A stretch of DNA of 64,000 nt from Acidimicrobium ferrooxidans DSM 10331. GTDB taxonomy: Bacteria > Actinomycetota > Acidimicrobiia > Acidimicrobiales > Acidimicrobiaceae. The stretch is taken from assembly GCF_000023265.1 (NCBI RefSeq), contig NC_013124.1, positions 496,001-560,000 on the forward strand, given 5' to 3'. Of the stretch, positions 26,269-35,525 are shown in pieces (the stretch's first letter is position 1; each line of letters begins with the position of its first letter). The notes under the pieces were generated by a model. The model saw nothing but the letters and a program-made list of their open reading frames with translations. It ran no database searches and had not been told where the DNA came from. The position numbers were made by a program, and so were the translations under genes.

Positions 26269-27873
26269 CTACGGAGTCGTGTCGTCGTTGACGTTGACGT
26301 CGAACGTCGACCAGCCCTGAGCCCCGTTCGGTCCTGTCGCGATGACGCGCCAGTAGCCGGCCGTCGGGAACGTGAGGGTCGCCTGGGCCGTGCCGTCGAC
26401 GAGATCGACTGATGCGGGGTACGTGGCAGACGGAGCCCCCGACGGACCGACCACCGTGAGGTTCACCGTGCCCGAGACGGATGTATCCGTCGTGAGGCCA
26501 GCAGTCTTCGCCTCGACGTTCACGACGAGCGGCGTTCCGGGCGTCGCTGCGAGATTCTCGGCAGGATCGGCGACCTGGATCGTGTCGCTCGGCACGTCGG
26601 GTAGCGATACGGGAGCGATCGGCGCTTGGTGGAAGTCGAACATGCCGAGCAGGTCGTTCTGGCGGGCCACCAGCTTGGTGAGCGGGTGCATCCCCCAGAG
26701 GCGATCCATGAGGGCAAGGATCCCCATGTCGGTCGTCTGCTTCGAGAAGACTCCGGGTCGCACCCACGGCGAGATGACCACCATGGGGGTGCGGGTGCCG
26801 TAGCCGAAACGCTGCGCGATCGGCGGGGCCACGTGATCCCAGAAGCCACCGCCCTCGTCGTAGGTGATGAAGATGGCGGTGCTCTTCCACTCGGGCGAGT
26901 GCTCGATCATCGACACGAGCTGTCCGACCCATGCGTCACCGAGCTGGATGTCCGTGGGCGGATGCTCGCTGTAGAGCCAGGTCGGAACGACGAAGGAGAA
27001 GTTCGGCAGTTGGTTGTTCTGGACGTCGGCCACGAACTGGCTCGTGTTCGCGACGTCGTTCCAGAGGTGCTTGTCCTGGAGCACCGGCGTGTACCAGGCT
27101 GGGTTCCAGTGGGTGACGAAGCCGTTCCCCTCTTGGGTTGGGGGTGGGCCGTTGTAGTCGCCCTGGAAGATGCCCCAACTCAGCCCGTGCTGGGTGAGCT
27201 GGTCGAAGACGGTGCGGATCGGGAAGGACCCAGAGCTCGGCGGGGAATCCGACAGCCACGCGTCTGCGGTGCCCGCCACGGCGTAGATCCGATTGGGCTG
27301 GGTCGGGCCGATCGCGGGCTGGAAGTTGTTGTCGGCGAGCACGAAGTGCTGGGCTAGGTCCCAGAGGTTCGGCTCGACGCTCTTGCCGAAGGTCGTGATG
27401 GACGCAAGGCCGTTCGTCGGCAGCGTGGTGTAGTAGTTCATCTTCCACCCCGGCTTGCCGGTCAGGTACGCGTTCGACGGCGTCGCGGAGGTGAAGTAGC
27501 CCGTCCCGCCCGCCAGCAGTGCGGGGCGGTAGTCCATCGCCTCGATCTCGGCAGCGCGGTTGTGGTTGAGGTCCACCGTGTCACCGACGTTGGCGGGAGC
27601 CGGGATCGGCGCGACGGGTGCGGCTGCGTAGTTCGTCGACGGATTCGGGAACTCGGTTCCTGCCGGGATCCCGTTCGCGCCAGGGAACGACCCGAACAGG
27701 TTGTCGAACGTATGGTTCTCCAGCATGATCTCGACGACGTGCTGGATCGGGCTCCGCATGCCGCTCGTCGCGGCTGCTGGGGCTCCTGTGCCGAGGGTGC
27801 TCCAGCCCACTAAGGCTGTCGCCAAACTGGTCGCCGCCGCGATCGAGGCGACCCACCGACTGCGTGCTCGCAT
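26269..27873 (-). CDS. Secreted phosphoesterase (phospholipase C / acid phosphatase family)
   Basis: The 534-residue protein has a Sec signal peptide (MRARSRWVASIAAATSL... to about residue 35). Its phosphoesterase domain starts with the metal site IQHVVEIMLENHTFDNLFG (Glu, Asn). Later parts are LADNNFQPAIGPTQPNR, FITYDEGGGFWDHVAPP with the Asp/Glu/His metal ligands, and YGTRTPMVVISPWVRPG. A C-terminal Ig-like beta domain (about 440-534) ends TFDVNVNDDTTP. Family members cleave phosphate from phospholipids or phosphomonoesters outside the cell. ATG 27873 is set by GGGGAGG 6 nt upstream. Confidence 0.9.
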   Translation of the reverse strand: MRARSRWVASIAAATSLATALVGWSTLGTGAPAAATSGMRSPIQHVVEIMLENHTFDNLFGSFPGANGIPAGTEFPNPSTNYAAAPVAPIPAPANVGDTVDLNHNRAAEIEAMDYRPALLAGGTGYFTSATPSNAYLTGKPGWKMNYYTTLPTNGLASITTFGKSVEPNLWDLAQHFVLADNNFQPAIGPTQPNRIYAVAGTADAWLSDSPPSSGSFPIRTVFDQLTQHGLSWGIFQGDYNGPPPTQEGNGFVTHWNPAWYTPVLQDKHLWNDVANTSQFVADVQNNQLPNFSFVVPTWLYSEHPPTDIQLGDAWVGQLVSMIEHSPEWKSTAIFITYDEGGGFWDHVAPPIAQRFGYGTRTPMVVISPWVRPGVFSKQTTDMGILALMDRLWGMHPLTKLVARQNDLLGMFDFHQAPIAPVSLPDVPSDTIQVADPAENLAATPGTPLVVNVEAKTAGLTTDTSVSGTVNLTVVGPSGAPSATYPASVDLVDGTAQATLTFPTAGYWRVIATGPNGAQGWSTFDVNVNDDTTP

Positions 27874-28485
27874 CGTTACCTCCCCTTCGATGATGTGGGT
27901 GTCCACTCGGGACGACTCCATGCTTGACCCCAGAGCTTGCGCTCAGGTTGCGCTCAGGTGACTCGCAGGACACGGGGAGTGGAACGTTTGGGTGGCGGTC
28001 CGACGATCGGTCGCCCTCGCGAGTTCGGATCTCTCATGTCCCCACGGCCACCTGCATGCGACGAGCGCGAGGCCGCTGCCCGAGGGAGCTTGCTCGCGTG
28101 GCAGATGGACCCCTGACCGGCTCCTTCCGGCGAGCTGGGCGGGCGTGCGAGATGTCGCGGCCGCGGTGGTCGTGGCGCTGGTACCGGGACGCATCCCACG
28201 GCAGAACCGTGCGCGTGGGGGTGCTCATGTCGTCCCGCACACCCCTTCGACCTCACGGCCGAGGCTGTGCTTGCAGCGAGGTGGTGCCCTGAAGGTAGAT
28301 CGATCGCTCCCGCTGGGAATCGGACCGCGCGAGCTCGGCGAACCCCACAGCATCCCACGCGATCGCTGCCGTGGCGCGAGGGCGGCTCGACCGCGCGACA
28401 CGTGTCGATCGCCTTCGTCGCCCCGACCTAGGTGCGCCCCCACCGTGGGCGCGATCCGTGCGCGTGCGCGTCGCGGATGTGCCGA
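27874..28485. other. Gene-free stretch between the phosphoesterase and cydC
   Basis: About 610 bp. It holds the promoter side of the phosphoesterase gene and the 3' side of the cyd operon. I find no gene, RNA or clear repeat in it. Confidence 0.45.
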
Positions 28486-30147
28486 CTACGGCGCGCTCTG
28501 GCCGCGGTGGTTCGCCAACTCGAGGACCTCGGCCCCGTGTGCGAGTCCCTCGACGACGCGTTCGGCGTGCGTCACCACGACCAGGGTTCGATCGATGGCG
28601 AGCCGGGCGAGAAGTGCGACGAGATCATCCTCGGTCTCGCCGTCGACGTTGGCGGTCGGCTCGTCGAGGATCCACGTGTGCTGGTCGGCGAGCAGCAGGC
28701 GAGCGAGTCCGATGCGCTGTGCCTCGCCCGAGGAGACGGCGTCGTGGGCGAGGCGCGTTTGGAGCCCGTCGGGTAGTCGCGCGAGCAGCGGTGCGAGTCC
28801 CACGTCGCCGAGCGCTCGGACGAGGTCGGCGTCGGATGCGTCGGGGCGGGCGAGCCGGAGGTTCGCCGCGAGCGTCGCGTCGAAGACCCACGCTTCCTGG
28901 GGGACGTAGCCGACGTGGTGCGCCACGGTCGACTCGGTGAGCTGGCGCGTGTCGACGCCGCCGAGGCGGATCGTGCCACGGGTGGGCTCCCATGCGGCTC
29001 GCAGCAGACCGACGAGCGTCGACTTGCCAGCCCCGCTCTCACCGACGACGAGGAGCCGACCTCTTGGAGGGATCGAGAGGCTGAGGCGATCGAGGATCGC
29101 GGTGGTGGCGCCAGGGTAGGAGAAGCTCACGTCCTCGACGTCGATGGCGAGGGGACCGTCGGGCAGGGGCGTAGTGTTCGCTGGCTGGTCGCGACCTCGG
29201 AGCGCGAGGACCGAGTCGAGGCGTCGGGACGAGGCGAGCTCGCTCGCGAGATGGGTCGCGCTCACGCCGATGCCGCTCGTCGCCTCGAAGAGCCCGAGGG
29301 CGAGGAACGGCACGACGGCGAGCTCCACGGCCTCGAGGTGGTGGTGCGCGATCGCCCCGGCACCGATCGCGACGGTTGCGGCGATGGTCAGTGCTTCGGC
29401 GAGACCGGCGAGCGAGGCGGGGATCAGCTCGAGCGCTGCGTTGGTCCGTCGACGCCTGGCGAGCTTGCGGATGTGGGCCGCGAGCTCATCGGTGAGGGTG
29501 TGCTCGCCCGGCGTTCCGGCGCGCTCGGGAGCAGAGTCGGCGATGGCGAGTGCGATCGTGTGGGCGGCTTCGGCGGTCGCGGCGAGTTCGCGGGTCGGTG
29601 CTCGCCCGAGCCGCGCCGCGGCCGCTGGCGCGACGACGAGCGTGACGACGAGGCCGAGGGCGAGGACCACTCCGAGGGCGGGGTTGAAGACCCAGGCCAC
29701 GACCGTGCCCACGAGGCCTGCACCCACCGCACCGGCGAGGGGAGCCGCGATGCGCAGGAGCAGCGAGGAGAGCGCATCGAGATCTCCCGTGGCAGCTCGC
29801 GAGAGCGTGCCGGCGATCGCGCTCGGGACCCTGTGGGGTGCGGCCCCAGCCACGGCACGATAGAGCGCGACGCGAACCACGCGCACGAGGCGCAGCGTGA
29901 GGCGATGGCCGAGGAGGCGCTCTCCATACTGACCGGCACCTCGGGCGAGGGCGAAGAAGCGCACCGAACCGACGGCCACCCCCAGCGTCAAGATGCCAGG
30001 TCGGAGCGAGGACTTGGCGAGGAGGTAGGCGGAGAAGGCGAACAGGATGGCTGGGGAGAGCGCAGCAGCGAGTGAGGTACCCAGGTAGCCAGCGACCAGT
30101 CTGCGCTCAGAGTCGAGGTGGTTGCGGATGATCGTGACGAGGTTCAT
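28486..30147 (-). CDS. cydC: Thiol exporter ABC subunit CydC
   Basis: The 553-residue protein combines a six-helix membrane domain with an ATPase domain. Walker A is GESGAGKSTLVG near residue 365, the signature is VSSGEAQRIGLARLLL, and Walker B is HTWILDEPTANVD. With CydD it exports cysteine and glutathione, a step needed to assemble cytochrome bd. Its ATG overlaps the cydD stop by 4 nt. It is the last gene of the cydABDC operon. Confidence 0.9.
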   Translation of the reverse strand: MNLVTIIRNHLDSERRLVAGYLGTSLAAALSPAILFAFSAYLLAKSSLRPGILTLGVAVGSVRFFALARGAGQYGERLLGHRLTLRLVRVVRVALYRAVAGAAPHRVPSAIAGTLSRAATGDLDALSSLLLRIAAPLAGAVGAGLVGTVVAWVFNPALGVVLALGLVVTLVVAPAAAARLGRAPTRELAATAEAAHTIALAIADSAPERAGTPGEHTLTDELAAHIRKLARRRRTNAALELIPASLAGLAEALTIAATVAIGAGAIAHHHLEAVELAVVPFLALGLFEATSGIGVSATHLASELASSRRLDSVLALRGRDQPANTTPLPDGPLAIDVEDVSFSYPGATTAILDRLSLSIPPRGRLLVVGESGAGKSTLVGLLRAAWEPTRGTIRLGGVDTRQLTESTVAHHVGYVPQEAWVFDATLAANLRLARPDASDADLVRALGDVGLAPLLARLPDGLQTRLAHDAVSSGEAQRIGLARLLLADQHTWILDEPTANVDGETEDDLVALLARLAIDRTLVVVTHAERVVEGLAHGAEVLELANHRGQSAP

Positions 30148-31814
30148 GTCGTCGGCTCCGTCGTCGGCGATGGCGTCGCTCGGGTCCCGATCGAAGCGTC
30201 GCTGAGCTCGAGGACGCAGGTAGCGCGGCGAACCACGAGCTCGCGATGGCTCGCGCTGATGACGATGGACCCCTTCGCCTCGCGCGTGAGCAGCTCGAGG
30301 AATCGCTCCTCGGTGCCCACGTCGAGGTGGCTCGTCGGCTCGTCGAGCACGACCACGTCGCGGCCGAGTGCGAGTGCACGCGCGAGGGCGACTCGTTGTC
30401 GTTGGCCCGCCGAGAGGTTCGCCCCCCCGGGTGCGACCAGGTCGTCGCGGCGCTGAACGAGTTCGATCGCGCCGAGCTCGGCGAGGAGGTCGAGTGCGAC
30501 CTCGAGGCGATCGTGGCCCGCGACGAGTTGGAGGTTGTCAGCGATCGTTCCGGGCACCATGGCGGGGCGAGCCGGCACCCACACCGTTCGTTCCGCAGGG
30601 AGCGCTCGATGGATCTCGTGGTCGAGCACGAGGGTTCCACGGAGCGTTGCGCCGCGACCCACGAGGGCCATGAGCAGCGTCGACTTGCCGATGCCGCTGC
30701 GGCCGACGACGCAGAGATGGTCGCCAGGTGCGAGCGACAGCGTGACCGGAGGGTCGAGCTCTATCTCGACAGTGGTCACGGAACGGAGCTCGAGCAGCGC
30801 CTCATCGTGCGACGGTGCGGCCCGCAGGAGACGTGTCGCCGGAGCTTGGGACGTGCGTGGCACGGGGGACTCAGGAGGCGCCGCGAGGGCGTCGATGGCC
30901 TCGGCTGCTGCGCGGCCGTCGGCGGTGGTGTGGAACTGGAGCGATGCGGCCCGGAGCGGGGCGAACACCTCGGGCGTCCAGAACAGGACGGTCGCGCCCG
31001 TGGCGAGCGCCATCGAGGCGTCGTTCAGTCGGATGCCGATCGAGACGGCGACGAGCGCCACGACGATCGCCGAGAGGATGTCGAGGCTCACACCCGAGAG
31101 GAACGCGATCTCGAGCACGCGCATGGTTCGATGCTCGAGCGATGCAGCTGCGGCGTCGACGGCATCGGCCTGCTCGTCGGCGCGTCCGAAGGCGGCCAGC
31201 GTCCCCGCACCACCGAGGAGATCGAGGTAGCGATGCTCGAGCTCGATGGTGGCATCAAGTTGGTCGCGAGCGCGCCGGTCGGTGGCGATCCCGATGAGCG
31301 CCGCGAGGATCGGCATCGCGACGAGGCCGCCGGCGAGCTCGATGCCGAGGATGGGGCTGGCCAACCAGGTCGCGACCACGAGCGTCGGGATCTGCGCGAC
31401 GGTCTCGGCGACCGGTGGCGCGACCGATGCGACCGCGGTCGCGAGGCGGTCGAGGCCCTCGCTCGCGAGATAGGCGAGGCGGCTCGGATCGGGGTTCGTC
31501 CCGCGTGCGGCCGCGAGGAGGGCGGGCTCTGCGGCGCTGGCTGCTCGCTCGCCAGCCTCACGGGCCGCCACCTGGCCCAGCCGCCGCAGGACGACCCGCA
31601 CGACGAGGGCAGCCCCGAGGACGACGCCGGCCGTGGCACTCGCGCCGAGTCGGTGCGCGACGACGGCGTCGCTGAGCGCTGCGCCAAAAGCGCGAGCCGC
31701 CACGAGGAGCGCGACGAGTTGGGCGAGCGTGGTCGCAGCGAGGATCGCCCAGAACGGCATCGCCCCCGGTGCGCGAAGCGCCCGGGGGTCGATGGGACCA
31801 CGTCGCTCGCTCAC
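30144..31814 (-). CDS. cydD: Thiol exporter ABC subunit CydD
   Basis: The 556-residue half-transporter has an N-terminal membrane domain (ALVVRVVLRRLGQVAAREAGER in the coupling region) and a C-terminal ATPase. Walker A is GRSGIGKSTLLM, the signature is NLSAGQRQRVALARAL and Walker B is VVVLDEPTSHLD. The ATPase start is degenerate (TVEIELDPPVTLSLAPGD). It pairs with CydC. Starts and stops overlap by 4 nt with both cydB and cydC. Confidence 0.9.
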   Translation of the reverse strand: MSERRGPIDPRALRAPGAMPFWAILAATTLAQLVALLVAARAFGAALSDAVVAHRLGASATAGVVLGAALVVRVVLRRLGQVAAREAGERAASAAEPALLAAARGTNPDPSRLAYLASEGLDRLATAVASVAPPVAETVAQIPTLVVATWLASPILGIELAGGLVAMPILAALIGIATDRRARDQLDATIELEHRYLDLLGGAGTLAAFGRADEQADAVDAAAASLEHRTMRVLEIAFLSGVSLDILSAIVVALVAVSIGIRLNDASMALATGATVLFWTPEVFAPLRAASLQFHTTADGRAAAEAIDALAAPPESPVPRTSQAPATRLLRAAPSHDEALLELRSVTTVEIELDPPVTLSLAPGDHLCVVGRSGIGKSTLLMALVGRGATLRGTLVLDHEIHRALPAERTVWVPARPAMVPGTIADNLQLVAGHDRLEVALDLLAELGAIELVQRRDDLVAPGGANLSAGQRQRVALARALALGRDVVVLDEPTSHLDVGTEERFLELLTREAKGSIVISASHRELVVRRATCVLELSDASIGTRATPSPTTEPTT

Positions 31815-32857
31815 ACCTCGTGCGGCTGGTCGCTCGCGGGGACGGTCTCGTGGGGCAGCGAGACGCGACGCCGGAAGATGTAGTAGCTCCAGCCCTGGTA
31901 GAGGAGGACGAACGGGGTGAAGATCGCCGCCACGATGGTCATCGCGCGCAAGGTGTAGGGCTGCGAGGCAGCCTCGGCGATGGTGAGCGACGCAGCGGAC
32001 GAGAGCGACGAGGTGATGACGTCAGGATACAAGGTCATGAAGACCGTCGCCGTGATGGCGAGGATGGCGACGCCCGTCACGGTGAAGGCCCAGCCCGAGA
32101 GCCGCTCGCGATTGAGCCAGCTCGCCGCGACCACGAGCAGGAGGGCGGACACGGGGATCATGCCTGGGACGTCACCGGCGTGGTGCTCGGTCCGTGCCAC
32201 CTCCCACGTCCAGGCGAGGAAGGCGAGGATGATGACGGCGGTGATCGGCGCGATGCGCCCGGCGAGCGCGGAGGCACGCTCCTTCAGTGCGCCGGTGGTC
32301 TTCAGGTTGAGGAACAAGGCACCGTGGAGGAGGAACAGGCTCAGGGTCGCGAGCCCCGCGACGAGCGCGTAGGGCTGCAGGAGCGAGAGCAGCGAGCCCG
32401 TGAAGATGCCGTTCGCGGTGATCGGGATCCCCTTGATGAGGTCGCCGAAGGCGACGCCCCAGAGGAGGGCGGGCACCAGCGACCCCACCGTGATCACGAT
32501 GTCCCAGTTGCGTCGCCAGGTCGCGCTCTGGCGCTTGCCGCGGTACTCGAACGCGACGCCTCGGATGATGAGCGCGACGAGGAGGATGAACAGAGCGAGG
32601 TAGAACGCGGAGAACATGCGGGCATACCACAGGGGGAACGCCGCGAACGTCGCCCCGCCTGCCACGATGACCCAGACCTCGTTGCCGTCCCAGGTCGCAC
32701 CGATGGTGTTGATGACGGCGCGACGTTCGAGGTCGTCGCGTCCGATGAGCGTCAGCAGCATGCCGACCCCGAAGTCGAAGCCCTCGAGGAAGAAGTAGCC
32801 GGCCCAGAGGACGCCGATCAGGATGAACCAGAAGAGTTCGAGACCAGTGGTGTGCAT
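31811..32857 (-). CDS. cydB: Cytochrome bd oxidase subunit II
   Basis: The 348-residue membrane protein begins FWFILIGVLWAGYFFLEGFDFG, the conserved first helix of CydB, followed by INTIGATWDGNEVWVI. It forms the heterodimer with CydA that reduces oxygen to water using quinol, with high oxygen affinity. It starts 10 bp after the cydA stop. Confidence 0.95.
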   Translation of the reverse strand: MHTTGLELFWFILIGVLWAGYFFLEGFDFGVGMLLTLIGRDDLERRAVINTIGATWDGNEVWVIVAGGATFAAFPLWYARMFSAFYLALFILLVALIIRGVAFEYRGKRQSATWRRNWDIVITVGSLVPALLWGVAFGDLIKGIPITANGIFTGSLLSLLQPYALVAGLATLSLFLLHGALFLNLKTTGALKERASALAGRIAPITAVIILAFLAWTWEVARTEHHAGDVPGMIPVSALLLVVAASWLNRERLSGWAFTVTGVAILAITATVFMTLYPDVITSSLSSAASLTIAEAASQPYTLRAMTIVAAIFTPFVLLYQGWSYYIFRRRVSLPHETVPASDQPHEV

Positions 32858-32866
32858 CGTGCGCTC

Positions 32867-34258
32867 CTAGTAGATCAGCGAGCCGACTTCGTGCTCGGTC
32901 TCGGTGTCAGCGCCGGGTTCGAGTGAGCGTCGACCATAGCGAACCATCAACGAGATGTCCACGACCGCGAGGATGCCGTAGAGCACCGTGAACCCGACGA
33001 GGGTGATCCCGACCGACCATGGCGACAGGTGCGAGGCCCCTTGGGAGGTCTTCAACAAGCCGTAGACGATCCAGGGCTGGCGGCCGGTCTCGGTGTAGAT
33101 CCAGCCGGTGGTGTTGGCGATGAAGGGGAGCGGGATGGTCCAGAGGGCGACCTTGGCGAACCAGCGCGACTGCTCGAGGCGATGGTGGTAGAGCAGCCAG
33201 CCACCCCAGAGGGCGATCAGGATGATGACGGCTCCGATCCCCGCCATGATGCGAAAGCTCCAGTAGTCGAGGGCAACGGGCGGGATGTAGCTGCCCGGGC
33301 CGTACTGGCGGACCATCGCGGCTTGGAGCTGATTGATGCCCTGAACGACCCCGTTCCAGTGGTCGGTGGCGAGCAGGCTGAGGACGTGCGGGATGCCGAT
33401 GGAGAAGATGGGCTTGTCGTGGAGGTTGCCGATCGTGAGGATCGATTCGGACGCACCGCGGGACGTGTTGTAGAGGGCCTCGCCGGCGGCGAGCTTCATG
33501 GGTTGGGTCTCGGCGATCACCTGGCCGTCGATGTGGCCGTCGAGGCCCATGAGCAGCGCCGAGATGAGCATGACGATGAGCGACACGCGCGCGCCTGCGG
33601 CGAAGACCTCGCGGGTCTCGGTGCTGCGGTGGTACTGCCACAGCGAGATGCCGAGCACGAGCGCAGAGCCGGTCAGGAAGGAGGCGAGCAGGGTGTGGAA
33701 CAGCGTCACGAGGAAGAGCTCGTTCGTGAGGATGGCCCAGAAGTTCGTCATGACCGCCTGGTGGGTGGCCGGATCGATGCGATAGCCCACCGGGTGCTGC
33801 ATCCACGAGTTCGCGGCGAGGATGAAGGCGGCAGACAGCATGGTCCCGATCGAGACGAGCCAGATGGAGGCGAGGTGCACGCGCCGTGGCACGCGATCCT
33901 TGCCGAAGAGCCACACGCCGAGGAAGGTGGACTCCATGAAGAAGGCGAGGAGTCCCTCGATGGCGAGCGGCGGGCCGAAGATGTTGCCGACGTAGGCGGA
34001 GTAGGCCGACCAGTTCATCCCGAACTGGAACTCCTGGACGATGCCGGTGACGACCCCGATGGCGAAGTTGATCAGGAAGAGCTTGCCGAAGAAGTCGAGC
34101 ACGCGCTCGTAGCGGTCGTCGCCCGAACGGTAGGCGGCCGTCTGCAGGATCGCCACGATCAGACCCAGCCCGATGGTGACGGGGACGAACAGGAAGTGGT
34201 AGATGGTGGTGGCTGCGAACTGCCACCTCGACAGCAGCACGGTCATCGACGCGACCAT
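32867..34258 (-). CDS. cydA: Cytochrome bd oxidase subunit I
   Basis: The 463-residue protein shows the heme b595 ligand region SRWQFAATTIYHFLFVPVTIG, the helix-3 Glu and heme-ligand region (EFQFGMNWSAY, FMESTFLGVWLFG) and the Q-loop region (MKLAAGEALYNT, HVLSLLATD). The Q-loop is the short form. GGGAGGG precedes the first ATG (34258); a second in-frame ATG is four codons later. The gene is divergent from the bS22 gene with a roughly 160-bp gap that must hold both promoters. Confidence 0.95.
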   Translation of the reverse strand: MVASMTVLLSRWQFAATTIYHFLFVPVTIGLGLIVAILQTAAYRSGDDRYERVLDFFGKLFLINFAIGVVTGIVQEFQFGMNWSAYSAYVGNIFGPPLAIEGLLAFFMESTFLGVWLFGKDRVPRRVHLASIWLVSIGTMLSAAFILAANSWMQHPVGYRIDPATHQAVMTNFWAILTNELFLVTLFHTLLASFLTGSALVLGISLWQYHRSTETREVFAAGARVSLIVMLISALLMGLDGHIDGQVIAETQPMKLAAGEALYNTSRGASESILTIGNLHDKPIFSIGIPHVLSLLATDHWNGVVQGINQLQAAMVRQYGPGSYIPPVALDYWSFRIMAGIGAVIILIALWGGWLLYHHRLEQSRWFAKVALWTIPLPFIANTTGWIYTETGRQPWIVYGLLKTSQGASHLSPWSVGITLVGFTVLYGILAVVDISLMVRYGRRSLEPGADTETEHEVGSLIY

Positions 34259-34407
34259 GAGACCCTCCCTCTGACACCGCAGCTCGAGCTGAACGTACGC
34301 AACCGAGCTGCGAGCTCCAGCCTACGAATCGTCCTGATGGGCGCACCTGGGCCCTTCGTCACGTCTTGGCCGGGACTCGGGTCGCCCGCCGGGAGCAGCG
34401 AGTCGAC

Positions 34408-34413
34408 TAGCCT
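34408..34413 (+). promoter_or_regulatory. -10 box TAGCCT before bS22
   Basis: TAGCCT ends 9 nt before ATG 34423, with no ribosome site between them, so the mRNA probably has a leader of only a few nucleotides. Confidence 0.5.
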
Positions 34414-34422
34414 CGTGGCTTC

Positions 34423-34521
34423 ATGGGTTCTCTCATCAAGAAGCGCCGCAAGCGCATGCGCAAGAAGAAGCATCGCAAGATGCTGAAGAAGACTCGCTGG
34501 CAGCGCCGAGCCGGTCGCTAG
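34423..34521 (+). CDS. Ribosomal protein bS22 (AURKAIP1/COX24-domain mini-protein)
   Basis: This is a 32-residue, extremely basic protein starting MGSLIKKRRKRM, then RKKKHRKML and ending TRWQRRAGR. It matches the small actinobacterial protein known from mycobacterial ribosome structures as bS22, bound to the small subunit near the decoding region, as I recall it. It is too short for most gene finders. A TAGCCT promoter lies just upstream and a strong hairpin at 34535-34566 just downstream, so it is a one-gene transcription unit. Confidence 0.85.
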   Translation: MGSLIKKRRKRMRKKKHRKMLKKTRWQRRAGR

Positions 34522-34534
34522 CTCGCACGACGTT

Positions 34535-34566
34535 CACGAACGCCCCGCGGCTGCGGGGCGTTCGTG
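34535..34566 (+). terminator. Terminator hairpin after bS22
   Basis: A perfect 14-bp stem (CACGAACGCCCCGC with its complement) with a GGCT loop lies 13 bp after the bS22 stop. It may also serve ispE on the other strand. Confidence 0.75.
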
Positions 34567-34578
34567 CGTCGTGGCGGC

Positions 34579-34622
34579 TTCGCCACCGGAGCCTGCCCGC
34601 TTCGCCACCGGAGCCTGCCCGC
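34579..34622. repeat. Two tandem copies of a 22-bp unit
   Basis: TTCGCCACCGGAGCCTGCCC plus GC occurs twice without interruption between the bS22 terminator and the ispE stop. It is likely a replication-slippage duplication. Confidence 0.8.
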
Positions 34623-34643
34623 TGTGCCAGCGGCCCTCGGCGG

Positions 34644-35525
34644 TCAGGCTGACTCGCCGGCGCTCGGTGTCTCGCTCGACACCTCGGTCGCTGGGGAGGC
34701 GAGGGCGCGGGGCAGCGTCCGTGTCTCGATCAGCCACACGGGCAAGTCCGCGAGCATGAGGCGCGTGGCCCGGACGTCGTCGCCTCCCACGGTGACGTGG
34801 GCAGCAGGGCCCCTCGCGAACTCGTCGCCGAGGCCGAGGGTGCCTGCCGAGTGCCACCACGCCAGCGTCGAGCCCGAGCCGGCGAGTCGAGGACGTCGTC
34901 CGGTGCGTCGCTCGGCAGCGGCGATGAGCGCCCCCAGCCGTGGCTCGATGGCGCAGGCGGCGGCCTCGAGGTCGTTTGCGACCTCGTCGTCGTCGTGTGG
35001 TCCACCGAGTGCGTCCCAGGCTCGATAGACGGAGCCCGTCGCGACGCCGAAGGGCGGCACGATGAGCGTCACGACCGCATCCAGGTCGTCGAGGGCCATG
35101 ACCTGCTCGCCGATGCCGCGGGCATCGACGTGGCCAGCGAGCTGACACAGCGCGACGTCGGCACCGAGGTGCCGGCCGGTCGCGAGCGGTGCTCCGAAGG
35201 CGCGGAGGACGGCGCCCGCGTCGGCGGAGCCGCCGCCGAGCCCCCCTTCGACCGGGATGCGCTTCGTGATCGCAAGGGTGCCTGTCTCGCCGATGAGCTC
35301 AAGGGCTCGCCAGGCGAGGTTCGTCGCGTCGGTCGGGACGCGAGCGAGGTCGACCCAGGGGGCGCCAGCGACGAGGTCGATGGTGGTGGCAGGGGCCGGG
35401 GCGAGGTCGACGGTGTCGGCGAGGGCGAGGTGGACGGCCTCGATCTCGACCTCGTGCAGACCGTCGGCTCGGCGTCCGAGCACGCGGAGGGTGCGGGTGA
35501 GCTTGGCGGGCGCGACGAGCCTCAC
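34644..35525 (-). CDS. ispE: 4-diphosphocytidyl-2-C-methyl-D-erythritol kinase
   Basis: This GHMP kinase carries out the ATP-dependent fourth step of the MEP route to isoprenoids. The 293-residue protein starts VRLVAPAKLTRTLRVLGRRADG and has the ATP loop PVEGGLGGGSADAGAVLRAF near residue 90. A C-terminal GSGSTLAW segment is the third GHMP motif. The GTG start at 35525 overlaps the rsmA stop (GTGA). The last 20 residues after the core are Ser/Glu-rich and not typical of the family. It is the terminal gene of the minus-strand housekeeping run. Confidence 0.9.
   Translation of the reverse strand: MRLVAPAKLTRTLRVLGRRADGLHEVEIEAVHLALADTVDLAPAPATTIDLVAGAPWVDLARVPTDATNLAWRALELIGETGTLAITKRIPVEGGLGGGSADAGAVLRAFGAPLATGRHLGADVALCQLAGHVDARGIGEQVMALDDLDAVVTLIVPPFGVATGSVYRAWDALGGPHDDDEVANDLEAAACAIEPRLGALIAAAERRTGRRPRLAGSGSTLAWWHSAGTLGLGDEFARGPAAHVTVGGDDVRATRLMLADLPVWLIETRTLPRALASPATEVSSETPSAGESA

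Noticed and set aside
27924-28443. Frames of 70-300 codons on both strands between the phosphoesterase and cydC
   Set aside because: Composition typical of random high-GC frames, no start signals, and they extend into the antisense of cydC.
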